This document shows, one piece after another, positions 53,832 to 63,491 of a stretch of DNA of 64,000 nucleotides. The position numbers and the translations under genes are program-made. Numbering within the stretch: position 1 is the first letter of the stretch; each line of letters opens with the position of its first letter. The notes beneath the pieces were generated by a model. It worked only from the letters and a program-made list of their open reading frames with translations, did not search any database and had not been told where the DNA came from. Origin of the DNA: Rana temporaria. Its lineage: Eukaryota > Chordata > Amphibia > Anura > Ranidae. The DNA is taken from contig NC_053499.1 in the NCBI RefSeq assembly GCF_905171775.1, forward strand, positions 22,766,519 to 22,830,518, read 5' to 3'.

Positions 53832-56699
53832 TCAGCTCTCTGCTTCTATCGTTCCCTGGACGAACTTCTCTGTGGATTTGAACACTTTCCACTTTTCCCA
53901 AACCATCCTGTTTTTGTCCTCTTCTCCTGACTCTCTACAGGCAAGATACTCCATCTCTTCTATATATTCCACCCTTTCTATCCACTCTTTAATTGATGGC
54001 CTCTTTGGATGTAACCAATTTTTGGGGATCAGAGCCTTAGCTGCGTTTAACAACACTGGGACCAGAGTTGATCCATATTGTTTTTTTGTTTTTTCAGTTC
54101 CGTGAAACAAACAGGTCAGCGGGCTACATAGAATTGTTTCTCCTGTTATTTCTACGATATATTTCAAGATTTCTTTCCAAAATTCCTGCATTCTCGGGCA
54201 GTCCCACCATATATGTATCGTTGTTCCTCTTTGTTTACAGTTTCTCCAACATAGCTCTGAATTTCTAGGGTGGATCTTATTCATTCTTGATGGGGTCATG
54301 TGCCATCGCACCATACATTTATAGTTTGCTTCTATGGTGGTGATGTCCGAAGCATGGTTATATACTGCACCTATCATTTGTGTTTTATCAATTTTTTTAC
54401 CAATGTCGCTCTCCCATTTTCCCAAAAAGGGCAATGCTTCCTGGGTCTCGAGTTCTGTTAGTATCCCGTATACCTTTGATATACCGTGTATCAGGGGCTT
54501 GTCCATGCTGCATATTTTTTCTATTGGGTATAGTGTCTTATCTTCCCTAATTGGTTGTGGTAGCGTGCTCACGAAATGTTTTAACTGCATATACTCCCAT
54601 TCACTCATGGTTTGTTCCCCTTCCCCTATTTTTATCTCTTGTCTAAGTTTAATTTTTCCCCGTGTAACAATATCTTTTAATTTTTTCTCCCCTAAGTGTT
54701 TTCCAAAACGTGTTCCGTTACCTGGTGGAAAAAAATTTGTGCCTGCTAATGGGATTAATGGGGAGTTATACTCCCATTTTTCCCGTCTCAATATTGTGTC
54801 CCATATCCTAAATACGTTCCTTGTTATGTTGTGTGTATTCGTGCTCATTTCCCTCATTTTCGGTGGTATCCATACGTTTCTTTTTAATAGTGTCCCACTT
54901 AATATTTCTTCCATACGTACCCATTTTTTTTGTGTATGTGCGTTTGTCCATTCTACCAGCCTGGCTAAGTTTACAGCAAAATAGTATCTTTTTATATCGG
55001 GGAGCCCCAACCCCCCTCCTTTTTTTTTCATGCTCAACAATGAATAGCTTAATCTAGCCTTTTTACCTGCCCATATATATTTCAAGATTACTGTTTTAAT
55101 TACTTTAAAGAAGCTTTGCGGTATTTTTATTGGGAGCATTTGAAGTTTGTATGTTATCTTTGGTAGAATCATCATTTTAAACGCATTTATCTTGCCTATC
55201 CAGGAAATATGTTTTTTTGCTAGGTTTTTCAGGTCTTGGTTAATGTCATTAATTAAGGGGACAAAGTTGGCCGAGTATAGTTTTTCCACTTTAGATGTAA
55301 TTTTTATACCCAAGTACGTTATAGCTTCTTTTTCCCATGTAAATGGAAACTCTTTCTGTAGTTCTTCTGCTTCTTTTTTTTCTATCCCCAGATTCAAGAT
55401 TACCGTTTTTATCGGGTTTATTTTAAAATTTGAAAGTTCTCCATATCTTTTTATTTCCTTTATAACATTAGGGAGAGATACTCTAGGTTTGGTCAGATAT
55501 AGGAGTATGTCATCCGCATACGCCGCCACCTTGTGTTCTTCATCTCCCACTCTCACCCCTCCTATCCCCGGATTTTCCCGGATTTTTGCTAACAATGGTT
55601 CCAAGGCTATTACATATAGGAGAGGTGAGAGCGGGCACCCCTGTCTGGTTCCGTTTTCCATGTTGAACACAGATGACATACTCCCATTGACCTTCACCCT
55701 TGCCGTCGGGTGGCTGTACAGGTTCTTTACCCATTTCATGAACCTTGGGCCCAGGCCTATTTTTTGTAAAGTTTCCATCATAAACCCCCAGTCGACTCTG
55801 TCAAATGCTTTTTCGGCATCTAAAGACATGAGTACGACTGGGGGTTTCTTTTTTGGGTCTTGTTGTAACAGTAACAGGGTCCTTATACTATTGTCTCTTC
55901 CTTCTCTGCCTGCTACAAAGCCCGCCTGATCCGAGTTTATTAATTGCGGCATTAAACCTTTTATCCTGGTTGCTAATATTTTCGCGTATACTTTCAGATC
56001 TGCGTTTAACAGTGCTATTGGACGATAGGAGGAACACAACGTTCCATCTTTTCCCGTTTTAGGGATAATAGAAATATTTGCCAAAAGAGATTCTTTTCTT
56101 ATTTCTTCTTCCTCTCCTATTTTGTTAAAATAGTTACACATCTCTGGGACCAGGAGTTCGCTAAATGTTTTATAATATTTGATCGGCAAGCCATCGGGGC
56201 CTGGACTTTTCCCGCACGGGGTTTCCCTGAAGGCTCTATGTACCTCTTCTTGAGTTATTGGGGCCTCTAGGGATTCAATGTCGTTTTGAGAAATTTTAGG
56301 TAATTTCGCTTCTTCTAAGTATTCCCTGATTTTCCTTTTTCTCATCTTTTCCTGCTCTTGTGTTTCCTTGGTTCTTATCGAATATAATGAACTATAAAAA
56401 GTCCGAAAGGATTCCGCTATTTCAGACGTCTTATATTTCATAAGGCCGTCTTGATTCTTTATTTTTTCGATGTAGTTTTTTTTTTTTTTTTCCCTGGATA
56501 TTTTGGCTAAATGTTTCCCTGGTTTGTTCCCCCATTTATACCTCTCCTTTCTAACATTTTGGAATATGTCTCTTGTTTCGACCTTCATCAGATCTCTAAG
56601 CTGGGTCCTCTTTACAATAATTTCATGATATATTTCATTTTCTCCTCGTTCTTTATGCATTTGCTCCAGTTCAAATAACTCAGTTGTTAATTTTTTCAT
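53832..56699 (-). CDS. LINE ORF2, reverse transcriptase part (955 codons)
   Basis: Catalyses target-primed reverse transcription of the LINE RNA at nicked chromosomal DNA. An N-terminal linker with basic helices (residues 1-145) is followed by the RT: SPGPDG near 165, IPKTGKD near 212, YRPIALLN near 225, DQAGFV near 257, DAEKAFDRVDW near 294 (first catalytic Asp), TRQGCPLSP near 351 and YADDILLYL near 394 (catalytic Asp pair). The C-terminal domain has the L1-type zinc-knuckle CWRNCKQRGTTIHIWWDC near 817. The length is normal for the RT half of an L1 ORF2. The ATG used here is arbitrary: this frame was originally continuous with the endonuclease frame and is separated by a one-base shift at 56716-56724. 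No internal stop remains over 955 codons, which implies a young insertion. Plus-strand frames opposite (for example 55147-55929) are shadows. Confidence 0.95.
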   Translation of the reverse strand: MKKLTTELFELEQMHKERGENEIYHEIIVKRTQLRDLMKVETRDIFQNVRKERYKWGNKPGKHLAKISREKKKKNYIEKIKNQDGLMKYKTSEIAESFRTFYSSLYSIRTKETQEQEKMRKRKIREYLEEAKLPKISQNDIESLEAPITQEEVHRAFRETPCGKSPGPDGLPIKYYKTFSELLVPEMCNYFNKIGEEEEIRKESLLANISIIPKTGKDGTLCSSYRPIALLNADLKVYAKILATRIKGLMPQLINSDQAGFVAGREGRDNSIRTLLLLQQDPKKKPPVVLMSLDAEKAFDRVDWGFMMETLQKIGLGPRFMKWVKNLYSHPTARVKVNGSMSSVFNMENGTRQGCPLSPLLYVIALEPLLAKIRENPGIGGVRVGDEEHKVAAYADDILLYLTKPRVSLPNVIKEIKRYGELSNFKINPIKTVILNLGIEKKEAEELQKEFPFTWEKEAITYLGIKITSKVEKLYSANFVPLINDINQDLKNLAKKHISWIGKINAFKMMILPKITYKLQMLPIKIPQSFFKVIKTVILKYIWAGKKARLSYSLLSMKKKGGGLGLPDIKRYYFAVNLARLVEWTNAHTQKKWVRMEEILSGTLLKRNVWIPPKMREMSTNTHNITRNVFRIWDTILRREKWEYNSPLIPLAGTNFFPPGNGTRFGKHLGEKKLKDIVTRGKIKLRQEIKIGEGEQTMSEWEYMQLKHFVSTLPQPIREDKTLYPIEKICSMDKPLIHGISKVYGILTELETQEALPFLGKWESDIGKKIDKTQMIGAVYNHASDITTIEANYKCMVRWHMTPSRMNKIHPRNSELCWRNCKQRGTTIHIWWDCPRMQEFWKEILKYIVEITGETILCSPLTCLFHGTEKTKKQYGSTLVPVLLNAAKALIPKNWLHPKRPSIKEWIERVEYIEEMEYLACRESGEEDKNRMVWEKWKVFKSTEKFVQGTIEAES

Positions 56700-57636
56700 G
56701 TTTAGTTTCCTTATCTTTTTTTTTCCCTGCTCCTATTGAGATTAATTTCCCTCTGATGTATGCCTTATGGGCCTCCCAAACGGTAGCTACCCTTACTTCA
56801 GGTGTGTTATTAAGGGTGAAATATTGATCCAATTCCGTTCTCACTATGTTGTTTACCTCTATATCCTCTATAAGTTCTTCATTCAAGTTCCATGATCCTT
56901 TTCTTTGCTCTATTTCTTTGAATCTAATTTCCACTATTACAGGAGCGTGATCTGAGATTGTAGATACCCCTATCGAAGTTTTAACTACCTCTTCCAATAA
57001 CTCATGGTCTACCAATATATAATCCAGTCTTGAGTATGTTCCGTGCACGGAGGAATAGTAAGTATAGTCTCTTTTATTTGGATATGTAATCCTCCAGGGA
57101 TCTATTAAACAGTAGCTATGCATTTTTTTTTTCAATATTCTAAGCTGTTTAATATTTCGCCTCTGAGCCCCGGATGTACTATCTAGTTGATAGTCCATTG
57201 AGAGATTGAAATCTCCTGCTAGTATTACATGTCCTAATTTAAAGTCCATTAAGGCATTCAAAATCCCCCTCAGATATTTATGTGGTTGGCTGTTTGGGCA
57301 GTAAATATTTGCCAACGTGTATTTTTTCCCTTGAAGTACTCCTTTTAGGAACAAATAACGACCTTCCGGGTCTACTTTCCTATCTTCTACTGTAAAGGAG
57401 ATATTCTTCCCTATTCCTATGGCGACCCCTTTTGCTCTCTTCTTTGGGGAGTCCCCGTAGTACCAACTAGGAACTGCCCGAGAATACAATCTGACATTAG
57501 AGTCCAGCGTTATGTGTGTCTCTTGCAGGAAAACTATTTCAGCGGAATACCTTTCAACTTCTCTTAGTACCATATGCCTTTTTTCGGGGCAACTGAGACC
57601 TCTTACATTATATGTTAAGAATTTTATGTTTGTCAT
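56680..57636 (-). CDS. LINE ORF2, APE-type endonuclease part (318 codons)
   Basis: Nicks target DNA to prime reverse transcription. It is the N-terminal domain of ORF2, with every catalytic position of the exonuclease-endonuclease-phosphatase fold intact: Asn10 (TYNVRGL), Glu39 (LQETH), Asp142 and Asn144 (GDFN), Asp205 (SRLDYIL) and Asp229-His230 (SDH). The start ATG at 57636 lies just before the first beta strand, as in other L1 ORF2 proteins. The frame ends 40 bases after an A9 run where one additional A moves it out of register with the RT frame. It begins 480 bp after the ORF1 stop, a long inter-ORF spacer. Confidence 0.95.
   Translation of the reverse strand: MTNIKFLTYNVRGLSCPEKRHMVLREVERYSAEIVFLQETHITLDSNVRLYSRAVPSWYYGDSPKKRAKGVAIGIGKNISFTVEDRKVDPEGRYLFLKGVLQGKKYTLANIYCPNSQPHKYLRGILNALMDFKLGHVILAGDFNLSMDYQLDSTSGAQRRNIKQLRILKKKMHSYCLIDPWRITYPNKRDYTYYSSVHGTYSRLDYILVDHELLEEVVKTSIGVSTISDHAPVIVEIRFKEIEQRKGSWNLNEELIEDIEVNNIVRTELDQYFTLNNTPEVRVATVWEAHKAYIRGKLISIGAGKKKDKETKHEKINN
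56716..56724 (-). other. A9 homopolymer frameshift joining the two ORF2 halves
   Basis: The minus strand reads GGG then nine A then GATAAGG. The endonuclease frame passes through as Gly-Lys-Lys-Lys-Asp and stops 13 codons later; the RT frame needs one A fewer. Three possibilities remain: a post-insertion slip, a sequencing homopolymer error, or ribosomal/transcriptional slippage on A9. Confidence 0.85.
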
Positions 57637-58115
57637 ATTTTTTTTTTTTTTTTTTCCCTCTGTCTTGGGTATATATGTTCTTTCCTACTGCATGACACAC
57701 AGATCTGAATCCCTTTCCCCCCCTCTCTAATCTTCCCCTCTCCCTTCCCGCCCAATCTCCTCCCCCCCCCTCCCTTCTCCCTCCCCCCCCTCCCTTCCAT
57801 TTGTACCTTGCCCCCTTGTTCTTCTATTGGGGCTTTCTCCTCCCCTCCCCCCCCCCCGCTCGATCCCTGACCTTCTGGTCATTTTTAGAGCTTTTTCTGT
57901 TTGGCGCTCCTGGCGCTCTTTTGCTCCTCAGGCTGAGGTGGAGTTCTGTTTTAGCCCGGTCTCCTATCCCCCTATACTGGGGAACTAGTGAAGAAGCACT
58001 CTCTGGGTCTCCTCTCTCCCCGGTCCCACTCCGATATTTTACTATCTTGACCCTCCCCATCTCCCTCCCACCTACAACCCCCCCCACCATTCCCCCCTCC
58101 CTCTACCGGTCAACA
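57637..58115 (-). other. LINE inter-ORF spacer, purine-rich
   Basis: 479 bp between the ORF1 stop and the ORF2 start, with long G/A runs on the minus strand (complement of 57650-57860). No frame bridges it. An 88-codon minus frame (58090-57824) is low-complexity. How ORF2 is translated from such a spacer is not evident. Confidence 0.7.
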
Positions 58116-59162
58116 CTAATAATTTTTTGGTGTTGGGATGCCTAAACTATGACAGAATTCTGGTGTTTCCTCCAGAAACCTCAGTCTTGCCGAGACACCA
58201 TTTTTCCTGCCTATTAGGCACGCTGGGAATCCCCAATTATACTGAATATCGTGCTCCTGCAAGACACCTAACAATGGTTTTAAGCTTCTTCTTCGTTTTA
58301 ACGTCTCTTGTGACAAATCTTGATAAATTTGAATATTATGTTGATCATATTCTAACGGCGACTTCCCTCTCAATTTTCTCCATAGCTGGTTTTTCTCTTC
58401 CCAGCTTTCAAAACGCACAATAATGTCCCTTGGGTAGTCCTGTGCTCTCTCCCTAGGACGTCTTATCCTGTGTGCTCGTTCTATTCTGAGCGGGGAAGTT
58501 GTTTCTCTCTCTAATATTGGGTTACAGATTTTTCTTATTATTTCTGGGAGGTCCTCAACCTGTGTCGTTTCTGGAACTCCGCGTATTCTAATGTTCTTTC
58601 TTCTGTCTCTGTTCTCTTGATCTTCTAATTTATATGCCTGTTCTCGTTGGTTTATTTTTAATGCTATTATTTCATCTTCTAGCTTTTTAAGTGAGGTTAC
58701 ATTGTGGTCAACTTTTTTCTCCACTTCTTCCACTCTTTCCAATATATGCCCCATATTTCTCTCCATTTTTTCCATTTGCGTTTTAAGAGATCTTTCTAAA
58801 GCAGCGAACATTCCTTCCATTTCTCTTTTTGTTGGCAAAAGTGTCATATCCTGCGTTTCTCCCTTATTTCTCTGATCTAAATCTGTTTCTTTATCTGTTT
58901 CACTATCTTGGTCTGTTCTGCTCTCTAGGAGTGATTCTGCGAGTGTTTCTGAGTCCGCCAAGGTATAAGCTGGCCCTTTTTTCTTATCTTTTTTCTTTTC
59001 TTTTTCTGCTTGGCCTGCTCTGCCAGTCGATGGTTTTTCTATGTGCTGGTTATCCCCGTTTGTCCCATGTGTCACAAATTTACACATTGGGCCTGGGCTT
59101 TGACTTAAACGGGGTACCTTTGGGATTGCCCCCCCTTTCACTATTTTTCCTCTTGTAGTCAT
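58116..59162 (-). CDS. LINE ORF1 protein (L1-type RNA-binding chaperone, 348 aa)
   Basis: Coats the LINE RNA in cis and acts as a nucleic-acid chaperone in the retrotransposition particle. The N-terminal 100 residues are charged and disordered, with a lysine-rich stretch (53-62) that may serve nuclear import. Residues about 110-187 form a heptad-rich coiled coil for trimerisation. An RRM-like domain follows (about 188-275), starting at the RRKNIRIRGVPE motif diagnostic of L1 ORF1 and including AHRIRRPR and PRDIIVRF. The basic C-terminal domain (276-340) has IQIYQDLSQETLKRRR and the YNWGFPACLI strand. The frame is complete, from ATG at 59162 to stop at 58116, with no break. Confidence 0.95.
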   Translation of the reverse strand: MTTRGKIVKGGAIPKVPRLSQSPGPMCKFVTHGTNGDNQHIEKPSTGRAGQAEKEKKKDKKKGPAYTLADSETLAESLLESRTDQDSETDKETDLDQRNKGETQDMTLLPTKREMEGMFAALERSLKTQMEKMERNMGHILERVEEVEKKVDHNVTSLKKLEDEIIALKINQREQAYKLEDQENRDRRKNIRIRGVPETTQVEDLPEIIRKICNPILERETTSPLRIERAHRIRRPRERAQDYPRDIIVRFESWEEKNQLWRKLRGKSPLEYDQHNIQIYQDLSQETLKRRRSLKPLLGVLQEHDIQYNWGFPACLIGRKNGVSARLRFLEETPEFCHSLGIPTPKNY

Positions 59163-60680
59163 CCTTGCGCCTGAATTGTAACTACGTCACTTTTAGAGAG
59201 GTTCTGAGGGAGAACCGTTTGCACATGTGATAGGTGTGTACTGCACAAAAAAAAAAAAAAACTCTTCGATGTTTCTTATATCACAATCTAAAGTTGTTAT
59301 AGTGTTTCTTCTCTTTGGCTTCTCTTTGGCTTTGACTTGGAGCTATTAGGGGCACCCGGCTCATGTACTGACCTTCCCTTTCCTGCCCGTCTCCGGCGCC
59401 CGTATATCTCTAGGACCTCCTTCTACGGGTTTTCCTGGCTCTGTAGTCTGATTACCTGCAGTGTGTATAATGCTTTTACCGATACTTTTACTGATACTTT
59501 TACCGTTTGATGTTTCATTTATCACAGTTTAAGGTTGCTGTAATATTTCTGTTCTTTGTCTTTGTCTTTAGCTTTACATAAAGGTATCCAGAACCATAGA
59601 CATGTATACTCGCCCCCCTCTTCTATCAGACTCCAGTGTCAGTCTATCAGATATAGTGCAAAAAGAGTTCCGTATGTCTTGTACACCAATTAATCCCCAT
59701 TAGAAAAAAAAAAAAAGGAAATTATCCAAAAAAGGGAGCCTCCAAAGAAACTATAAGGTTACCGACCTCCTTACTGGAGCCCAAAAAGACAGTGCTGAAC
59801 TCATGTCTCTTATATCACATTTTTTTTTCCATGTTTTCATATCAGTCCCAATCATTTATCAGTCTCCTCAAAGAGGGGTGTCCCATTTGATTATTTCTAT
59901 TTTCTTAGTTCTTAGTTCTTAAAAAATAGGACGTTTGTACTCACCACTTCGATGGTTAGAGTGCACTGTGGTATGTACTCACCAGTCCAATAGTTGTCTG
60001 CATGAGAGGAGCTTACCGGCTGCTGTAATAGGTTCCAGGGTTTTCCCCACCTACTATTGTGGCTTGTGAAGTGATGGAAATGCCGGCCGCAGACTGGATC
60101 CTCTTGGGCTTAATCTAGGGCTGGTGCCCCTTTTTGCTGGACTGCAGGGACTGCAGGGCCACAGAGCCAGAGAGCCGCCCAGCACTGCGTGACTCCCCCC
60201 CCCCCGAGCCCCCCTCCCGGAGCCGCGCGACACGCCTGCACGGCGCATTCGCTCGCACGCTCCAGGGACCCGGGCAGACCAGGCAGACGCCACACCAAGA
60301 CGCAGGCACCGCTGCCTGTCAGCCCGGAGAATCAGGGGAGACGAGGGAGACGCAGCGCCGCGACAGGCTAGTCAGCCGGGAGAGTCGAGGGAGACGGGGA
60401 AGCCGCCCACGTGACCGCCCACGTGACAGGTACACAGAACGGAGGAGACCCGTGCAGGTCCGCTCCAGCCAGCGAGAAGCGAGAAGCTGTGTTCCGAAGA
60501 GGGAAGGGAGGTGGAAGGGGGGGGTCACCGGCGCCCTAGTGGAGGGAGCGGAGGAAGCGGGCGATCCAGTTCTCTCTCATTTCAGCGTGGACTCGGAGCG
60601 TGGCTGGGGAGCAGGCATCCCGTCTAGCTACTCCTCCACACTGACCGCGCCATCTCTAGACTCCTCCCTCATGCAACTTC
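59163..60680 (-). promoter_or_regulatory. LINE 5' UTR / internal promoter region
   Basis: The outermost 630 bp (60050-60680) are very GC- and CpG-rich, as in L1 internal promoters. Inside, a segment of about 240 bp is repeated: GATGTTTCTTATATCACAAT (59268 on the plus strand) and GATGTTTCATTTATCACAGT (59509) head two similar stretches with TTGGCTT/TTTGTCTT-rich continuation, and a weaker third resemblance starts near 59801. Tandem 5' UTR monomers are known in some L1 families. Plus-strand frames here are GC-driven. Confidence 0.7.
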
Positions 60681-60696
60681 CTGGACGTCCTCTGTT

Positions 60697-60996
60697 AGTG
60701 TAGGTCAGTGCATGCCAGTCATTGTATGTTGTCCAGTGTGTGTCAGTAAATAAATGTTAGTCCTGATTTTAGCTGGGCACGTAGCCAAACTCATCGGCAA
60801 TTCGGAGTTCATCTTGCCTTCGGTCAAAAAATCTTGGTGTTGCGGTGTCTGAGGTGTAGGGCGCCTGCTGCTCTCGGTGTTTCCAGTGAGACCAGAATTA
60901 AAAGGAGCAGTGCTGCAGACAGAACAGTGCTGGAGTGGTGGCAAAAGGTTTCTTGCCTTGATGCAGAGAAAGCATTCATGTAAAAAAAAACACAAT
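60697..60996. other. No gene seen; right LINE flank
   Basis: Continuation of the LINE target; CAGTG/GTCAGT words but no identified element. Confidence 0.45.
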
Positions 60997-61749
60997 GGGC
61001 CAAATTCACGTAGCTGCGCCAAATCTTACGGCGGTGCAGCGTATCGTATTTACGCTGCGCCGCCGTAAGTTTGAGAGGCAGGTGCTGTATTCACAAAGCA
61101 CTTGCCTCCTAACTTACGGCGGCGTAGCGTAAATGGGGCCGGCGTAAGCGTGCCGAATTCAAATGATGATGAGGGGGGTGTGTTTTATTTAAATTATGGT
61201 GACCCCGCGTATTTCAAGTTTTTTACAAGCGGCGCATGTGCTGTTCGTGAAAGAATCCCAGTGCACATGCTCGAAATTCCCCCGCAAATCGTCATTGCTT
61301 TCGACGTGAACATAAATTACGTCCAGCCCTATTCGCGAACGACTTACGCAAACAACGTAAAAAATTAAAAAATTTGAAAATTCAAATTTTGAAGCGGGAA
61401 CGACGTCCATACTTAACATTGGCTGCGCCTCCTAATAGCAGGAGCAACCTTACGTCGAAAAAGCGTAAACGACGTAAATAAATTGCGACGGGCTTACGTA
61501 CGTTTGTGAATCGGCGTATCTAGGTCATTTGCATATTCTACGCCGAAAACGAGGGAAGCGCCACCTAGCGGCCAGCGTAAATATGCACCCTAAGATACGA
61601 CGGTGTAAGAGACTTACGCCAGTCGGATCTTAGGCTAATGTCGGCGTATCTTGCTTTCTGAATACAGAAAAAAGATACGCCGGCGCGGCTTTGAATTTAC
61701 GCGGCGTATCTATAGATACGCCGGCGTAATTCAATGCTGAATCTGGCCC
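60997..61749. mobile_element. Family P palindromic MITE, copy 10
   Basis: Ends GGGCCAAATTCACGTAG and GCTGAATCTGGCCC. AGGTGCTGTATTCACAAAGC / CACTTGCCTCC palindrome at 61078-61110, AACGACGTCCATACTTAACAT, ACGCCGGCGTAATTC. No clean 3-bp duplication. Confidence 0.78.
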
Positions 61750-62529
61750 TTTGCATATTATTTTATATATATACTGTGATTCTGTGCTTGCCAAATATGC
61801 TGCAGAAATCTCCCTCTACTGAGTCTGGCTGCAACCATTTTAACTGTGGGCAGCTGAAGCTGCTGCCTGTTCACTTCCTGGATTTACACAGACACAAAAA
61901 GGCACACCTCCAGCTCTGCAGCTCTCATTGTGGGCTGTATAATTTTTGTGGGCTCATTGTGGGCTGTATAAATCAAGAAACAGGAAGTGGGCTGTATAAT
62001 TTTACTGGCAGAAAAATAAAAATGTTTTACTATCCAAAGTTAAAACAACAACAAGGGCAGAAGAGATGGAAAGATGAAAAAAATGATTGAAGGTCACACT
62101 CTATTTGGATTCTCTTTGGATAAGAGTAACAACAGTGACACCATGTGGCCATAAAAACTATTACAGGTTTTGGTCTCTTTTGGATCTCAAAGCAACTATG
62201 GCTCACCTGCAATGGAACTTGAAACACAATTAGGATGATTATGAATAATAATAGTGCCCATGAAGGGATTATTATAATAATCACATGATGCAAGCTTGTC
62301 ACTCAGATATATTGGGCATAACCTCTCTGCCTTTATTTTCCCAAGATTTTTGCATAATATATTCTCATTATTAATAATCTAGCTGTGTAACACAATGACA
62401 TTGCGGGGAACACGGTGACCTTGGAATCTGCTGACAACCGGAATTAATCAGGACCAGGATGCAGGAAGATGAATAATGTTTTTAAGGCCTACCAGTATTT
62501 AAAAATAATAATATGAATAAGCTTTCAGG
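61750..62529. other. No gene seen
   Basis: Small local duplication of CATTGTGGGCTGTATAA (61927, 61955) and one more GTGGGCTGTATAATTTT at 61988; otherwise unique-looking. Confidence 0.5.
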
Positions 62530-62629
62530 CAGGGGCGGACTGACCATTCGGGCACTGCCCGAGGGCCCCATGCCTCTAAGGGGCCCCATCAGGGTTGCCA
62601 GCCTCAGTAAAACCAGGGACAGTATGTAA
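62530..62629 (+). mobile_element. hAT fragment (CAGGGGCGGACTGACC family), copy 3, 3'-truncated
   Basis: Matches the first 100 bases of 5037-5318 and 20337-20629 (GGGCACTGCCCGAGGGCCCC, CAGGGTTGCCAG) and then stops at GGGACAGTATGTAA. Confidence 0.85.
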
Positions 62630-63019
62630 GAGAGCCGTATTCATTACGGTTGGCATCCTTCATTAATCCGTCTAGCCGGGCTGCAGCCACTGGCCCAGAT
62701 TCTCAAAGGGCTTACGACGGCGCAGTGCCATGTACGCCGTCGTAAGTCCTAATCTGGGCCGTCGTATCTATGCGACTGATTCTTAGAATCAGTTACGCAT
62801 AGATATCCATTCGATCCGACAGGCGTAAGGCTCTTACACCGTCGGATCGTAACTGCAATATTGTTTTTTCCCCGCTAGGTGGCGCTTCCGTCGATTTCCA
62901 CGTCGAGTATGCAAATTAGCTAGAAAGGCAAATTCCCGAACGTACGCACGGCCGACGCAGTAAAGTTACGACGATTACCTTAAGTTTATTCCCGGCGTAT
63001 AGTTGCCCCTGCTATATGA

Positions 63020-63491
63020 TTTTCTACACTAGTCCACTTTTGTAGGAGGTTTACCCGCATCCTGCCATCTACCTATATGGCTGTGGGTGGCGGGCCCTCT
63101 TTGTGTTCTTCTGTTATTATGTCCCACTTATCTATATGTATCTCTCTTTGTATGTATTTTCTTTCTTACAGAACCTATGGCAGCGTCTAACTAATACTCC
63201 CTGAAGAAGACCGCTACTTATAAAAGGTCGAAACGCGTAGGGGTGTTTTTCGCCCATAGTATTTGTATACTTACAGTACTGTTATGCTATGTCTGTACTT
63301 GTTCTACCTTGTGTTTTTATTTGCCATGTATGACTTATGTTTTTTACCAAGTTCATATCTTGAGTCCCTACTGTTTGGGGCTTTTTCCGTACAACATATT
63401 TAAATAAATTTATACTTTTATATATTTTTTGGTACGTTTCTATTCTTTGCTGCAGCACAAAGCCCCTAGGGGTAATTTTCTCTTTTCTCAA
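63020..63491 (+). mobile_element. Penelope-like insert with hammerhead-like motif, 9-bp TSD
   Basis: Flanked by the exact 9-bp duplication GCTATATGA (63011-63019, 63492-63500) within P copy 11. It holds CTGAAGA (63201-63207), a 4-bp stem GACC/GGTC (63209-63212 with 63226-63229) and GAAAC (63230-63234) followed by GCGT, the arrangement of a minimal hammerhead ribozyme core with one extra A after the first box. Known: Penelope-like retroelements carry such hammerheads in their terminal repeats. No reverse transcriptase is present, so this is a truncated or solo terminal copy. Confidence 0.7.
63201..63245 (+). ncRNA. Hammerhead ribozyme-like core
   Basis: CUGANGA box, stem II with a 13-base loop, GAAA box and a following GCGUAGGGG strand. 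The conserved catalytic positions of both boxes are present. The flanking stems I/III are short and a bulged A precedes stem II, so self-cleavage is possible but uncertain. Confidence 0.5.

Larger units (their letters stand above)
53438..60696 (-). mobile_element. Full-length L1-clade LINE with 16-bp TSD
   Basis: The element body (53454-60680, minus strand) is bordered by an exact 16-bp duplication CTGGACGTCCTCTGTT (53438-53453, 60681-60696). Reading on the minus strand, the order is CpG-rich 5' UTR (60680-59163), ORF1 (59162-58116), a 480-bp spacer, ORF2 (57636-53832, broken once), a 3' UTR and a terminal A-tail (complement of 53452-53477). Total about 7.2 kb, so it is not 5'-truncated. The target site in element orientation reads CT/AACAGA, loosely like the L1 endonuclease consensus. 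L1-clade placement rests on the APE endonuclease, the YADD reverse transcriptase and the C-terminal CxxxC...HxxxxC knuckle. Confidence 0.95.

Noticed and set aside
55147..55929. 260-codon plus-strand frame
   Set aside because: Lies antisense to the reverse-transcriptase domain of the LINE; no recognisable product.
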